Positions 47,600-60,249 of a DNA stretch of 64,000 bases are shown piece by piece. The stretch comes from Rana temporaria. Taxonomy: Eukaryota > Chordata > Amphibia > Anura > Ranidae. A program made the translations under genes and the position numbers. Numbering within the stretch: position 1 is the stretch's first letter; every line of letters begins with the position of its first letter. The stretch lies in the NCBI RefSeq assembly GCF_905171775.1, contig NC_053499.1, forward strand, positions 26,848,526 through 26,912,525. The letters are read 5' to 3'. Under the pieces are notes generated by a model that was not told the DNA's origin, searched no databases, and was given only the letters and a program-made list of their open reading frames with translations.

Positions 47600-47904
47600 G
47601 AGATTTTATATTGTAGCAACAAGACCATCTTGGAAATAAAAAGCCTTTCGAATAGCCAGTCACGCTTCCGATAACACCTTGTATATATCAGAAAAGTGTA
47701 TAAGTCACATAAGATGATGCTCTTGAACCCACTAAGTTACAGATGGATACGTTATCAACATTCATGGAGATGATCATGATCCTTATGCCAAATAAATCAA
47801 GAATACTCTTCAGGAATACACTGTACAGCGGCTATCAGATGAAAACTTTCAAATGTGGACAAGCACATGAATTTGCAAAATTTCTCAATATCTACTTGAA
47901 AAGT

Positions 47905-48112
47905 AAGGATGGGTTCGGTCGTGTTCGCAGCTCCACATACTGAGCACGCCAGGAAGCTCACACTGCACAACGCTAATCACAGACAGTGAAACATTTCCTG
48001 ATCTATGCAGCTGCGGATCGTTGAATGTCTCCCTGCCTGTGATTAGTGCTGTGCAGTGTCATCTTCCTGGCGGCTCGGGCATGTGGAGCTGCAAACACAC
48101 CCGAGCCCATCA
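47905..48112. mobile_element. Fold-back MITE related to 30063-30272
   Basis: GGATGGGTTCGGTCGTGTTC at left and ACACACCCGAGCCCATCATT at right; the CACGCCAGGAAGCTCACACT arm pairs with GTGTCATCTTCCTGGCGG. More diverged than the 30-kb copy. Confidence 0.7.
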
Positions 48113-48227
48113 TTATTAAAAAGTTTGTCATAATAGCATGTTGATAGTCTCATATGAGCATTGTGGAAATTATTCCTTGCCCCTAATGTTCAATGACAAC
48201 AATAATCTATCAAAAGGCTTGGAGAAC

Positions 48228-48405
48228 ATAGGGGTTGATTTACTTAAACTGGATAGTGCAAAATCTGGTGCTGCTCTGCATGGTAACCAATCAGCTTCAA
48301 ACTTTGGCTTGTTCAGATAAGCTTTGACAATACAACCTGGAAGCTGATTGGTTTCTATGCAGACCAGATTTTGCACTCTCCAGTTTTAGTAAATCAATCC
48401 CAGTG
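48228..48405. mobile_element. Short fold-back MITE (GGGTTGATTTACT ends)
   Basis: GGGGTTGATTTACTTAAACT and AGTTTTAGTAAATCAATCCC pair; so do ATAGTGCAAAATCTGG and CCAGATTTTGCACTCT. About 178 bp, no coding capacity. Confidence 0.85.
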
Positions 48406-48529
48406 TTTCTTTATATTGATCAGGGAACAGGTATGTCAGTTCTGTTCCCAAAACTGCAATGTAGGGGCAAATGTTCCACAGACATAGCCATATAGAGTTG
48501 ATCCTCAGAGCGCTTGCACTTGAGTACCC

Positions 48530-49036
48530 GTATTTGCCGGTGTATAAGGCGACCGGGCGTATAAGACGACCCCCTAATTTTTCATTTTTTTAAAGATTTT
48601 TTTGCCTGTACTCACCGTATAAGACGACCCCCCTTCTGACACTTCATATTTTTTCTTCCTGGAGCCATATTCTTCTTCATTCTTGCTGCAGCCAATCACG
48701 GCGAGCGATGTATTCTATTAATGAATAGAAAGCCTGCTTGGATTGGCAAAGGCTGTAACATCAGCCCATGCCTCTCTGACTCTCAAAGCCAACCGTAGCC
48801 TGCTCAGATTGGCAGAGGTTGTTACTCCAATCCGAGCAGGCTCTGTATTCATTTGAATATATCGCTCACCGGGATTGGCTAAGCGGTATATACTGTATGT
48901 AGCCAAAGCTACATACAGTATTACCACACATCCAGCAGGCATCTGAGCAGCTGACCCGGCGTATAAGACGACCCCTGCTTTTTGGCCAGTTTTTTTAAGC
49001 GTAAAAGGTAGTCCTATACGCCAGCAAATACAGTAT
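48530..49036. mobile_element. Fold-back element with CCGTATTTGCCGGTGTATAA ends
   Basis: Left CCGTATTTGCCGGTGTATAA GGCGACC; right TATACGCCAGCAAATACAG. Internal CGTATAAGACGACCCC at several places, and a fold-back core with CATACAGTAT / ATACTGTATG near 48890-48920. The ends resemble the element at 15170-15652. Confidence 0.7.
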
Positions 49037-49678
49037 TAATAAAATCTGACATAAAGCATAACAAATTATAATAAACCATATTTCTATGGAAGGAGTAGGT
49101 GACAAAAACCTTTAAAGTGTAAAGTTACAAGTGATATCACTAGAATAAATCCAGGAGTACAAGTTCACATATAACTATTAAAGTATATGTAAACTATAAC
49201 CTTGTAAAACAACCCATTCAGTTTTAAAATAGAAGTGAAAAGCAAAAAGTGAAAGGCAAAACATTTGTGTATAGATATGAATTGTTTTTTTATAAATATC
49301 TTTCTTTCCCCTGTTTTAGAAGTGATCCCATATCCCCTAAGCTCTTATGCAGCTGAGAACAGAGCTAGGGCAGGAGAAACGGTAGCGCACTGATCTTCCC
49401 GGTAAAAGGCCATGGGGGAAAAGGGGGGGTGTGTGTGTCAGGATATGCCTGATCATTGGAGGAGAGCAAGCCGAGTACCAGCATAGCTAGAGAACTAACC
49501 ACACTTTGCTCTCATGCCTAGTATTTAACCGTTTTTCATAGGAAAGCAGAGGGACTGGCAAGAACACCCGAGATTTCACACAAAGGAAGCAATACAAAAA
49601 GAACATATTTTTTTCATACAAGTACGTGGTACAGCAGGCACATATCAGGCATATGAAATGTTGGATTTACGTACTCTA

Positions 49679-50941
49679 AAGCCCTGTACACACAATCGGA
49701 TATCTGATGGAATCTAATCCGATGGATTTTTTCGTCGGATATCCGATGAAGCTGACTTTCATCGGTCTTGCCTACACACCATCAGTCAAAAATCCGACCG
49801 TGTCCAAACACGGTGACGTAAAACAATACGACGTGCTGAGAAAAATGAAGTTCAATGCTTCCGAGCATGCAAGAAATATATCAGAAATTATCCGAAGATA
49901 AAACTGATCCAAGCGCTCTGTGGATATAGTGTAATATATTGAATATATGAAGTGGTGGTTTTTGCAGAATAGCAGCTATTATAAAAGTAATGAAATTAAT
50001 AAAAAAGGTGTCTCTGGGTGGAAACACTAACAGCGCTAAGGTAAATGATTATAATAAATCTAAAATTACCCCTCTGCTAAGATGATTATTAATCACACTA
50101 AAGTGAGAGCAAGTGTCAATCTATATCAATCATAAACCATGAGTGAAAAATGCACATAACCTCACTAAAATGATAATGAATAAAATTGGGAAAGAATCAA
50201 TGATGAAAAGTCCATTCACAAAAAAAACTCATTAGCATAAAAAGTCTCTTAAATCATTGTAATTCCTGTGCGATAATAAACTCCTGAAGCATCCAAACAG
50301 AGATCTTCACGTACAGGTCTCCCTTAGGAGTTCTACTCACCACTCCTTAATCCTGCTGGGATCCTTCAAATGAAATGCCTTAGATATTTCCTGGATTACC
50401 CTAAAGATCTCTTTCCTCCTGTTATCAGCGTCTCTCAGTGAAGTGGATGGATAATCAAGGGCAAGGTTTTATGGAAAATAAGCATAAGAAAGGAATATAG
50501 TGTGATATTGCTTTTTTTATTAAACACAGCCCCACACAAAATGTAATGCTTACAATGTTAGAGATAAAAACAGGCACATCAGATGTAATGACTTTAGCTC
50601 ACGTAGCTATGTTGCTTGTCAGCTCAGCTCCAGCTGACAAGTTGCTCGTTCAGTACAACTGCTGTCTGTGTGAGTTAGACTCGTCGTGTAGCCACGCCCT
50701 GACGCGTTTCGTGATTGGCTCACGTCTTCAGAGGGCGTCAACTTGATTCTGAGCATGCGTGGATTTTTGACCGATGGACTTCCACACAGACGATCATTTT
50801 TTCCTATCGATTTTTTATCCATAGGAAAAATTTTAACATTGAAAACAAACCGATGGGGCCCACACACGATCGGTTTGTCCTATGAAAACGGTCCATCGGT
50901 CCGTTTTCATCAGACAAACCGATCGTGTGTACAGGGCTTAA
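49679..50941. mobile_element. Family B fold-back MITE (copy 4) split by a second element
   Basis: Left end AAGCCCTGTACACACAATCG, right end CGATCGTGTGTACAGGGCTT. By comparison with copy 6 (62024-62445), continuity breaks after TTCCGAGCATGC (about 49869) and resumes at TCAACTTGATTCTGAGCATG (about 50738). The roughly 870 bp between them carry the ACGCGTTTCGTGATTGGCTC core of another abundant repeat. Confidence 0.7.
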
Positions 50942-51639
50942 GTCCACAAGCTACCAGGCGCAGTCCTCCTGAGATGTATATCAACCACTTTACAATGGGT
51001 CACAATTTCACCACTGGTATCCTGGTTGGGTTGCTTTATGTAATGCTGAGGATCAATTGAAAAAAAAAACAAAAAAACAGACATACAAAGCTTCCTTGGC
51101 AAGTTAAATATTTGAGAGCTCCAATAGTACTGTAGATACTCCAAGCACTTCTGTGCCAGATCAGTGGTAATGTAGACTGCAATCACTGATGATCTCTGCA
51201 TGTAACATGAAAAGTAATTTACCCCTTTGAAAAAAATGGTACATGATTCTCTCCAGTTGCATAGCCATATGTGTCAAAAAGAGTACATCAGCCAGTCCAG
51301 TAATGAGGTGTCAACACTGGACACAGGGGCTTCCAACTGACCAAGAAAAAGGGGGGAAGACCCACTCCACCCAGGAATGTCTAGGCAATCGTCTCATACA
51401 TCAGCTGTAATAATGGTCAAATGGGTCTTCCCCATGAGATGCCAAAGGGAGAGGAGCCTGGCCAATGAAATGAATGAATACTCAAGTGCTAAATATGCCT
51501 AGCGCTTAGTCACGTTTAGAGGCATTTAGGTGTGTTTGGCATTATTTCTGCCAAAACACTCCTCTCCTGAACGTGCAAGTGATGTTTTTTTCCCTGTCTC
51601 TAAATGCTTTTGCCTCCTATGTGTTCATGGACATTTAGT
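50942..51639. other. ZP-gene intron; no gene or complete repeat seen
   Basis: Mostly unremarkable AT-rich sequence without coding signal. Confidence 0.4.
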
Positions 51640-51890
51640 GCCGGTTCACACAGGGGCAGCACGACTTGTCGCACGACTCGGCAAGGCGATCTGCACACGA
51701 CCTTTAGAGTATTGAAGTCAATGGAAGTCGCCCTGTAGTTGTCCCAAAGTCGTACAGGAACCTTTTTCTAAGTCAGAGCGACTTGAGTCGCTCCTATTAG
51801 AACGGTTCCATAGTACAGAACGGAGCGTGACTTGTCAGGCGGCTAAGTCGCCTGACAGGTTGCCCCTGTGTGAATCAGCACTTGGGCTAA
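51640..51890. mobile_element. Fold-back MITE (GTGCCGGTTCACACAGGGG ends)
   Basis: GGTTCACACAGGGGCAGCAC at left and TTGCCCCTGTGTGAATCAGC at right; internal AAGTCGC/GCGACTT words. Ends about 120 bp before the second ZP exon. Confidence 0.75.
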
Positions 51891-52012
51891 TATGTAGGTA
51901 ACGCCTATTAAAGAGGCATTGTTGATTTGCAGTATTCATTAGGCCTATAGTGTGGTTAGCTTTCATAATAGGATTGTAAAATGTTTCAGTTACATTGTTT
52001 TTATGGTTGCAG

Positions 52013-52109
52013 GTGTATTAAAGATCAAACTTTGGTAGCTTACCCAGGACCAGCGAATGTATTTAGATTCTCAGTTGAAGCACCTACAATTTTTGGAAGC
52101 TATAAGCAA
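52013..52109 (+). CDS. ZP-domain protein, second visible exon (97 bp)
   Basis: Acceptor ATGGTTGCAG ends at 52012, donor CAA|GTAAGT at 52109/52110. Phase 2 in and 0 out match both neighbours. With two bases from the previous exon it codes 33 residues, GCIKDQTLVAYPGPANVFRF to GSYKQ, the ZP-C segment after the conserved GC. Reading frame and cysteine position agree with ZP-family alignments as I know them. Confidence 0.88.
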
Positions 52110-52223
52110 GTAAGTACATTTAGGATTCTGAGATACTTATCTGTAAAAACAGCACAATTTAGTCCCATTAATGGTATTTATAATGTGAATCTGTGGTGTG
52201 ATTGCAAATACATTTTTTAGACC

Positions 52224-52822
52224 TAATGCCGCGTACAAATGGTCGTTTTTCGGCATGAAAAAAAATGAAATTTTTCATCATTAAAAAAACAACGTTTTTC
52301 CAACTTCATCATTAAAAACGATGTTGCCCACACACCATCGTTTTAAAAAAAATTATGAACAAAGCGCGGTAACATACAACACGTACGACGGCACTCTGAA
52401 GGGGAAGTTCTATTTGCCTTTGGGCTGCTTTTAACTGATTCCTTGTTAGTAAAAGACGATTCACGCTTTTTTGTCTGTTACAGCGTGATGAATGTGCTTA
52501 CTCCATTATGAATGGTAGTTTTACCAGAACGAGCGCTCCCGTTTCATAACTCGCTTCTGGGCATGCGCAGGTTTAAAACGTAGTTTTAGCCCACACACGA
52601 TCATTTTTTACAACCCGAAAAACTACATTTTAAAAAACGACATAAAAAAATGCAGCATGTTCAAATTTTTTTTTGTCGTTTTTCGGAAGCCGAAAAATGA
52701 TGTGAAGCCCACACACGATCATTTTAAATTACGTTTTCAAAAATGTCGTTGTTTTTCAGCATGAAAAAAAACGACATTTTTGAAAACGTCATTTAAAATG
52801 ATCGTGTGTGGGTGGCATAAGT
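52224..52822. mobile_element. GTACACACGA-related fold-back MITE, family B, copy 5
   Basis: TAATGCCGCGTACAAATGGTC at left and ATCGTGTGTGGGTGGCATAA at right; internal AAAACGACATTTTTGAAAAC hairpins. Diverged from other copies. Confidence 0.7.
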
Positions 52823-53789
52823 TCTCCATGTGCACCAAATGTTTAAGGAATGTGGTACGTTTCCTTTTAAGACTCATTCACACAGGTGTACAGGTCCTGG
52901 AAAGGGGCCATCTTCATCCATGCAGGATGCACAGGTGTTCTGTGCAGACCCATGCAGTCAACCTGTTGAAATCAATGTCAGGCTGTCGGCTGCACAAACC
53001 TGCATACATCTCCACATGCATCCCAAAATGAAGACTGCGTGTGTGGAGAACCGTAAAGGTCCATACAGCCGGCATGTAATTGATTTCAACAGGTTTGTTT
53101 GCACGGGCCAACAGAAAATGTCAAAAGTCGGGTATAGGTGCTGATGGTTGCAACATGGGAAAATGAGTTCCATGTTTTTATTTATTTAATTTTGTTTTTT
53201 TAATGTAGCATGATTGTAAAAGATACTACAGAAAATTAAATATAACTCTGCACAGCCTTCTGGGTTGCTGACTATAGTACAGATAGCAATAGAGGGGAGG
53301 AGAGAGCTGGGAGGGGGTGCCGGCTGTGCTCTCTTCCTACTGTTTGCTTACAAGAGTTAAGAAAGAACACAGTCAGACTGTAAAGGCAGATTTTTGTCCT
53401 TGTGCTGTGTGCCGCAAAGGTGCCCTCTCAGCAAACGCTCTGCTTTAGGCATCCAAACCCCTGGAAATTTTCTGAAGACACACTCATCATTTACTATCTT
53501 TTTTATGCAGCGCTACAGGTGATACTCGAAAAATTAGAATATCGTGCAAAAATTAATTTGTTTTACTAATGCAACTTAAAAGGTGAAACTAATATATGAG
53601 ATAGACTCATTACATGCAAAGCAAGATAGTTCAAGCCGTGATTTGTCATAATTGAGATGATTATGGCTTACAGCTCATGAAAACACCAAATCCACAATCT
53701 CCGAAAATTTCAATATTACATGCAATCAATAAAACAAGGATTGTACATAGAACAATATCGGACCTCTGAAAATTATAAGCATGCATATG

Positions 53790-54740
53790 TACTCAGTACT
53801 TGATTTTGGCCCCTTTTGCAGCAATTACTGCCTCAATGTGGCATGGCATGGAAGTGATCAGCCTGTGGCACTGTTGAGGTGTTATGGAAGACCAAGATGC
53901 TTCAATATTGGCCTTCAGCTCTTCTGCATTGCTCAGTCTCATGTCTCTCATCTTTCTCTTGGCAATGCCCCATAGATTCTCTATGGGGTTCAAGTCAGGC
54001 GAGTTTGCTGGCCAATCAAGCACAGTAATCCCACGGTCATTGAACTAGGTTTTGGTGCTTTAGGCAGTGTGGGCAGGTGCCAAGTCCTGCTGGAAAATGA
54101 AGTTGGCATCCCCATAGAGCTCGTCTGCGGAAGAATGAAGTGCTCCAAAATCTCCTGGTAGACGGCTGCGGTGACCCCAGACTTAATGAAGCACAGTGGA
54201 CCAACACCAGCAGATGGCGTGGCTCCCCAAATCAACACAGACTGAGGAAACTTCACACTGGACTTCAAGCATCTTGCAGTGTGTGCCTCTCCTTTCTTCC
54301 TCCATACTCTGGGTCCTCCATATTCTGGGTCCTCCATATTCTGGGTCCTCCATATTTGCTCTCATCAGAAAAGAGGACTTTGGACCACTGAGCAACAGAC
54401 CAGGTCTGTTTTTCTTTAGCCCAGGTAAGACACTTCTGACGTTGTTTGTTGTTCAGGAGTGACTTGACAAGAGCAATACGACATTTGAAGCCCATGTCCA
54501 GGATCCATCTGTGTGTGGTGGCTCTTGATGCACTGACTCCAGCCTCAGTCCACTCCTTGTAAAAGTAACCAACTTTTCAAAGACCTTTTCCTGACAATCC
54601 TCTCCAGGCTGCGGTCATCCCTGCTGCTTGTGCACCTTTTTCTTCCACACTTTCCCCTTCCACATAACTTTCTATTAATGTGCTTTGATACAGCACTTTG
54701 GGAATCTCCAACTTATTTTGCAATTACCTTTTGAGGCCTT
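53790..54740 (-). pseudogene. Tc1 transposase remnant, frame-broken
   Basis: Minus-strand pieces in several frames: WAKEKQTWSVAQWSKVLFSD ESK near 54360-54430, then GGVMVWG-like residues replaced by LIWGATPSAGVG near 54225, and LDWPANSPDLNPIENLWGIA at about 53960-54023 with the DLNPIENLW block. The C-terminus ends IEAVIAAKGAKIKY. Stops and frame changes plus a short tandem duplication (ATATTCTGGGTCCTCC at 54311-54355) disable it. The N-terminal part lies beyond the L1 insertion at about 60560-60640 (MGKTADLTVVQKTIDTLH). Confidence 0.88.
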
Positions 54741-55290
54741 TTCTTCTTCTTTTTTTCCAAACATAAGTTTTATTGAACAACACCAAGGGGAGAAGTCCCA
54801 TCACTACAATAAGTATATTAACATTATACAGGTTACAGACACTTCATGCAATACATTCTCATAGCGGGGTCCTTGCACGTCAGTACATTGCAAAATATAA
54901 GCATTTCGATTAGTGTACAACCCCGGAACCAAGAGTTTCCATCTTAGTGTAAGTATCTAAAGGCACAGGACCTCTCCACTTCCTTTTCACTTTTTCTTAT
55001 GAAATCACACAACAAGTAAAGTATAGTTAGGATAATGATAGAGACTAACAGAAAATAGGCAGGATAGCTATCACACAAAAGAGGGGGGGGGGGGCAATCC
55101 AGGGAGTGGGTGTCGGAGCGGGGAACAACTCCCGCTCCAGCGCCATGCAATAGTCCACAGCCGAGTTACTGTCGTAGAAGGGCTATCCCTTCATCAGAAA
55201 AAATAAATACATTCCAAATGTTCCAGGTCGCTGAGTACTTCTCACGATTATGTTGCGCAGTGAGGACTAAGTCCTCCATCTTTTTTATTT

Positions 55291-55828
55291 TTTTTTCCAT
55301 AAAAGTTTTTATTTATGCAAGACATGACATGAGTAACAGGACAAGGTTATTATCACAGAACAGAAAAGCATGGCGACCGCATATCACAAAACACTACAGG
55401 AAAGCATTTAACAACATGTTCATACCGTACATGAGGCGTATGAGGTCAAATAGAGTGTAGGAGGGCGGAGGATCTTAAATTTCTACTTTCTCCCCCCCCC
55501 ACGCCTGCCCCCCGCAAAGTGCAAAGAGGGAAGGCGGTGCAAGGCCTCACTTTCGGGCAGTATTCAAAGTGTGTCGTAACATGCAATCAACAGGGGCCAA
55601 TGCCTACGTGAAAAGGAAGGAAAGGACAAGGAAGAGGGGGGGGAAGAAGGAGAGAAAGATGGAAAGAGATGAAAAGAGCAAAAGCAGAAGCATAGTGAGG
55701 GAAGAAACAAGATGAGGGGGAGTGGATCCATGCCCGCCCACCCTCCCACCCCCTAGCACACCGACGGGGGGGCCTTCCGCTGCCTCAAACGACTCAGGAC
55801 ACATATTGACGGTAGCGGTCAGTAGTAA
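55291..55828. mobile_element. 538-bp retroposed insert with 22-bp target duplication
   Basis: AAGTCCTCCATCTTTTTTAT TT occurs at 55269-55290 and again at 55829-55850. Between them is a sequence beginning TTTTTTCCATAAAAGTTTTTATT, i.e. a minus-strand poly(A) and AATAAA-like end. The long duplication and tail indicate target-primed retroposition of a short LINE 3' end or SINE into the L1 C-terminal region. Confidence 0.85.
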
Positions 55829-57612
55829 AAGTCCTCCATCTTTTTTATTTCCTCTACCTTTCTCAGCCAGCATGCAATGGTCGGGGGGGCCTGCTGTTTC
55901 CAGAATAGGGGTATACATGCCTTAGCGGCATTTAGTAAATGTCGCACTAGCGATTTTTTTTTGTACAATTTGGTGGGGATTGTAGAGAGGTGAAGCAGGA
56001 AGAACGCTGCATCATGTGGGATTTCGTATTCCGTGAAGGTCTGTGTTATGCGGTGCACCTCCTCCCAAAAGTCCCTTAGGCTTGGACAGGACCAGAAGAT
56101 ATGTAGTAGCGAGCCTTCCTCTCTCTCGAAACGCCAACAACGGTCCGAGGTAGTTGGGAAACATTTGTGCAGCTTGGCAGGCGTGAAATACCATCTGGAC
56201 AGGATTTTATAATTTGTCTCCTGTATTTTGGTGCATATAGATGATTTAAGTGCACAACTGATCATGTGTTGTTGTTGTTGTGGCGCTGAGAATTTACGGT
56301 CTAGGTCTCTCACCCACCCATCAAAAAAGGGTAGTTGAGGCTGTGTGGGTGGTGTGTTAAGCAGGGAGTACATTTTAGACAGCGTCTGCGACACTGGTTC
56401 CGTTTCTGAACAGAGCTCCTCAAAAGTTGTCAACTGTCGTGTGAAACCCTGGGGGTCAGGGATGGAATGCAAAAAGTGGTGTAGCTGCACTGCTTTCCAA
56501 AAGGGAAGCCGGTAACTACCTGTCTCGACTGTCAGTTCTGAGATTTTTGGCCATCCCCTCGCCGTCACAAATTTGGATGCATGCTCGAAGCCTGTGTTTC
56601 TCAGAGTGACATATTCCGTAGGTTGTAGGCCCGATGTAAATTTGGGGTTACCTAAGATCGGGTAGAGCGGGGAGGAATTTGACGTGAGGGATGACTGCAT
56701 GGCCACTTCGTTGCCATGACGAAGAGTGGCCCCTATCGTCGGGTGGGATTTCAGTCCTGGTTGGAGAGCGCTGTAGCACCAAAGTGCACTCCCCAAGGGT
56801 ACAATCGTTTGTGACTATTCTAGATGCACCCACAACTTGGTTGTCCTGTTACATCGCCAATCCAAAATCCGGCCCAAATGGGTGGCTTGATAGTATTGTC
56901 TGATGTCAGGGAGTGCGAGACTCCCGTTCTGTTTGGGAAGTGAGAGCAAGTTGCGTCGCAAACGGGGTTTCTTGTTTGCCCAAATGAAGCGAGTAAAAAG
57001 TGCATGTACCTGTCTAAAGTATGAGTGTGGGATATGTATAGGTAAGGCCTGAAAGAGGTAGAGGAATTTGGGCAGGATACACATCTTTATCAGATTACCT
57101 CTGCCACGAGTGCAGGCCCTTGCTCCAACTCTCCAGCAGGGAGCGAGCTTTCGCTAAAATCGGTGGAAAGTTTAAATCAAACGTGCGTGAGGTGTATTTT
57201 GACATGTACGTTCCCAGATACTTTAGGGCTGAGTCTGTCCATTTAAAGCGGAGGCTAGATTGCATAAACCGCAGGACGTGGGAGGGCATAGCCACTCCCA
57301 TGGCCTCTGACTTTGAGAAGTTTATTTTCAGGTTCGACAGGGCTCCATGTATACCAAATTCCTTGAGGAGGTTTGGCAATAAGATCTTGGGATTTGTCAG
57401 TGAAAAGAATAGATCGTCCGCGTATGCTGAAATCTTGCACTGGGAGTCCCCTAAGGATAATCCCTGTATGTCCGGGTTCAGTCTTATTTTGCATAGAAAT
57501 GGTTCTAGGGACAAGGCAAAGAGGTGGAGTGAAAGAGGGCATCCCTGTCTTGTTCCGTTTCCAATAGAGAACGGAGAAGAAAGTAGACCATTCGCCTTCA
57601 CCTGAGCTGTTG
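55819..57612 (-). pseudogene. L1-like RT (3' half) and C-terminal domain
   Basis: Two long minus-strand frames (57095-57601 and 55819-56796) plus a connecting frame (56815-57084, KFLYLFQALPIHIPHSYFRQ) cover the RT thumb to C-terminal region. The change of frame between them shows at least two frame breaks. The YADD box at 57413-57424 is intact. Confidence 0.85.
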
Positions 57613-57786
57613 GGTTAGAGCAGGGGTGGGCAATTATTTTTTCGATGGGGCCACATGAGAAACTAAAAATATTTTGGAGGGCCGGGCCAAAAGGCTAAAC
57701 TCAATACTGCATAAAATCAATTGTATTTCTTTATAAAAAGCAGTAAATATCATTGTTGGAAAACTGGTACGAGTACTTGTTATAGA

Positions 57787-58993
57787 CATGGCACAGGAGG
57801 GGGACAGAGGCTGGGGACATGGCACAGGAGGGGGACAGAGGCTGGGGACATGGCACAGGAGGGGGACAGAGGCTGGGGACATGACACAGGAGGGGGACAG
57901 AGAATGGGGACATGACACAGGAGGGGGACAGAGGCTGGGGACATGACACAGGAGGGGGACAGAGGCTGGGGACATGACACAGGAGGGGGACAGAGGCTGG
58001 GGACATGACACAGGAGGGGGACAGAGGCTGGGGACATGGCACAGGAGGGGGACAGAGGCTGGGGACATGGCACAGGAGGGGAACAGAGGCTGGGGACATG
58101 GCACAGGAGGGGGACAGAGGCTGGGGACATGGCACAGGAGGGGGACAGAGGCTGGGGACATGACACAGGAGGGGGACAGAGGCTGGGGACATGACACAGG
58201 AGGGGGACAGAGGCTGGGGACATGGCACAGGAGGGGGACAGAGGCTGGGGACATGGCACAGGAGGGGGACAGTGGCTGGGGACATGACACAGGAGGGGGA
58301 CAGAGGCTGGGGACATGACACAGGAGGGGGACAGAGGCTGGGGACATGACACAAGAGGGGGACAGAGGCTGGGGACATGACACAGGAGGGGGACAGAGGC
58401 TGGGGACATGGCACAGGAGGGGGACAGAGGCTGGGGACATGACACAGGAGGGGGACAGAGGCTGGGGACATGGCACAGGAGGGGGACAGAGGCTGGGGAC
58501 ATGACACAGGAGGGGGACAGAGGCTGGGCACATGACACAAGAGGGGGACAGAGGCTGGGGACATGACACAAGAGGGGGACAGAGGCTGGGGACATGACAC
58601 AAGAGGGGGACAGAGGCTGGGGACATGACACAAGAGGGGGACAGAGGCTGGGGACATGACACAGGAGGGGGACAGAGGCTGGGGACATGACACAGGAGGG
58701 GGACAGACGCTGGGGACATGACACAGGAGGGGGACAGACGCTGGGGACATGACACAGGAGGGGGACAGACGCTGGGGACATGACACAGGAGGGGGACAGA
58801 CGCTGGGGACATGACACAGGAGGGGGACAGACGCTGGGGACATGACACAGGAGGGGGACAGAGGCTGGGGACATGACACAGGAGGGGGACAGAGGCTGGG
58901 GACATGACACAGGAGGGGGACAGACGCTGGGGACATGACACAGGAGGGGGACAGACGCTGGGGACATGACACAGGAGGGGGACAGAGGCTGGG
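57787..58993. repeat. Minisatellite, 31-bp unit, about 39 copies, within the hAT element
   Basis: Unit ATGACACAGGAGGGGGACAG AGGCTGGGGAC, with ATGGCACAGG, GACGCTGGGG and ACAAGAGGGG variants clustered in blocks. All three minus frames are open because no unit phase creates a stop; the resulting PSCVMSPASVPLLCHV repeats are not a gene. Confidence 0.97.
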
Positions 58994-59029
58994 GGCAGGC
59001 AGCCACTGTTTAATCAATAACAATTGATT

Positions 59030-59975
59030 AAACAGTGTCTGCATGTGATGGCACAGTGGCTGCGTGTGATGGCACAGTGGTTGCGTTTGATGGGCACAGT
59101 GGCGACAATTGATGGCACAGTGGCTGCGTGTGATGGGCACAGTGGCAACAATTGATGGCACAGTGACTGCGTGTGTTGGCACAGTGGCTGCGTGTGTTGG
59201 CACAGTGGCTGCATGTGATGGCACAGTGGCTGCGTTTGATGGGCACAGTGGCTGCGTGTGATTGGCACAGTGGCTGCGTGTGATTGGCACAGTTGCTGCG
59301 TGTGATGGGCACAGTGGCTGCGTGTGATGGGCACAGTGGCTGCGTGTGATGGGCACAGTGGCTGCGTGTGATTGGCACAGTGGCTGCGTGTGATTGGCAC
59401 AGTGGCTGCGTGTGATTGGCACAGTGGCTGCATGTGATTGGCACAGTGGCTGTGTTTGGGAACAGTGGCAACAATTGATTGCACAGTGGCTGCGTGTGAT
59501 TGGCACAGTGGCTGTGTTTGATGGGAACAGTGGCTGCGTGTGATTGGCACAGTGGCTGCGTGTGATTGGCACAGTGGCTGCGTGTGATTGGCACAGTGGC
59601 TGCATGTGATTGGCACAGTGGCTGCGTGTGATGGGCAGAGTGGCTGCGTTTGATGGGCAGAGTGGCTGCGTGTTATTGGCACAGTGGCTGCGTTTGATGG
59701 GCACAGTGGCTGCATGTGATTGGCACAGTGGCTGCGTGTGATTGGCACAGTGGCTGTGTTTGGGAACAGTGGCTGCGTGTGATTGGCACAGTGGCTGCGT
59801 GTGATTGGCACAGTGGCTGTGTTTGGGAACAGTGGCTGCGTGTGATTGGCACAGTGGCGACAATTTATGGTGGCACAGTGGCTGCGTGTGTTGGCACAAG
59901 TGGCTGCATGTGTTGGCACATGTGGCTGCATGTGTTGGCACAAGTGGCTGCGTGTGTTGGCACAAGTGGCTGCGT
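59030..59975. repeat. Minisatellite, about 21-22-bp unit, about 43 copies, within the hAT element
   Basis: Unit TGGCACAGTGGCTGCGTGTGAT with one-base length variants (TTGG, TGGG). Irregular, unlike the neighbouring 31-bp array. Confidence 0.95.
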
Positions 59976-60004
59976 GTGACCCCTCCCGGCCCTGCCTACT
60001 GTTA

Positions 60005-60231
60005 TCACCGCGGCGGGGAACATTAGACAGCGTTCGTTTGAACAGCTGTTTTCCCCGCTGCGCATAGACACTCCCCCTTGGACGGATCTGTCCAATCGCG
60101 AGCAAGGGGGAGTGTCTATGTGACTCCCCCTTGCTCGCGATTGGACAGATCCGTCCAAGGGGGAGTGTCTATGCGCGGCGGGGAAAACAGCTGTTCAAAC
60201 GAACGCTGTCTAATGTTCCCCGCCGCGGTGA
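60005..60231. repeat. GC-rich near-perfect palindrome, arms about 112 bp
   Basis: TCACCGCGGCGGGGAACATT at left and AATGTTCCCCGCCGCGGTGA at right. The arms stay paired through CAAACGAACGCTGTC-type and GACACTCCCCCTT / AAGGGGGAGTGTC words to a centre near 60118. Confidence 0.92.
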
Positions 60232-60249
60232 TTAACGCGGCAGCGGCGG

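Noticed and set aside
57731..60105. 744-residue and other long minus-strand frames
   Set aside because: Read through the two minisatellites of a non-autonomous hAT element; unit lengths simply avoid stops.
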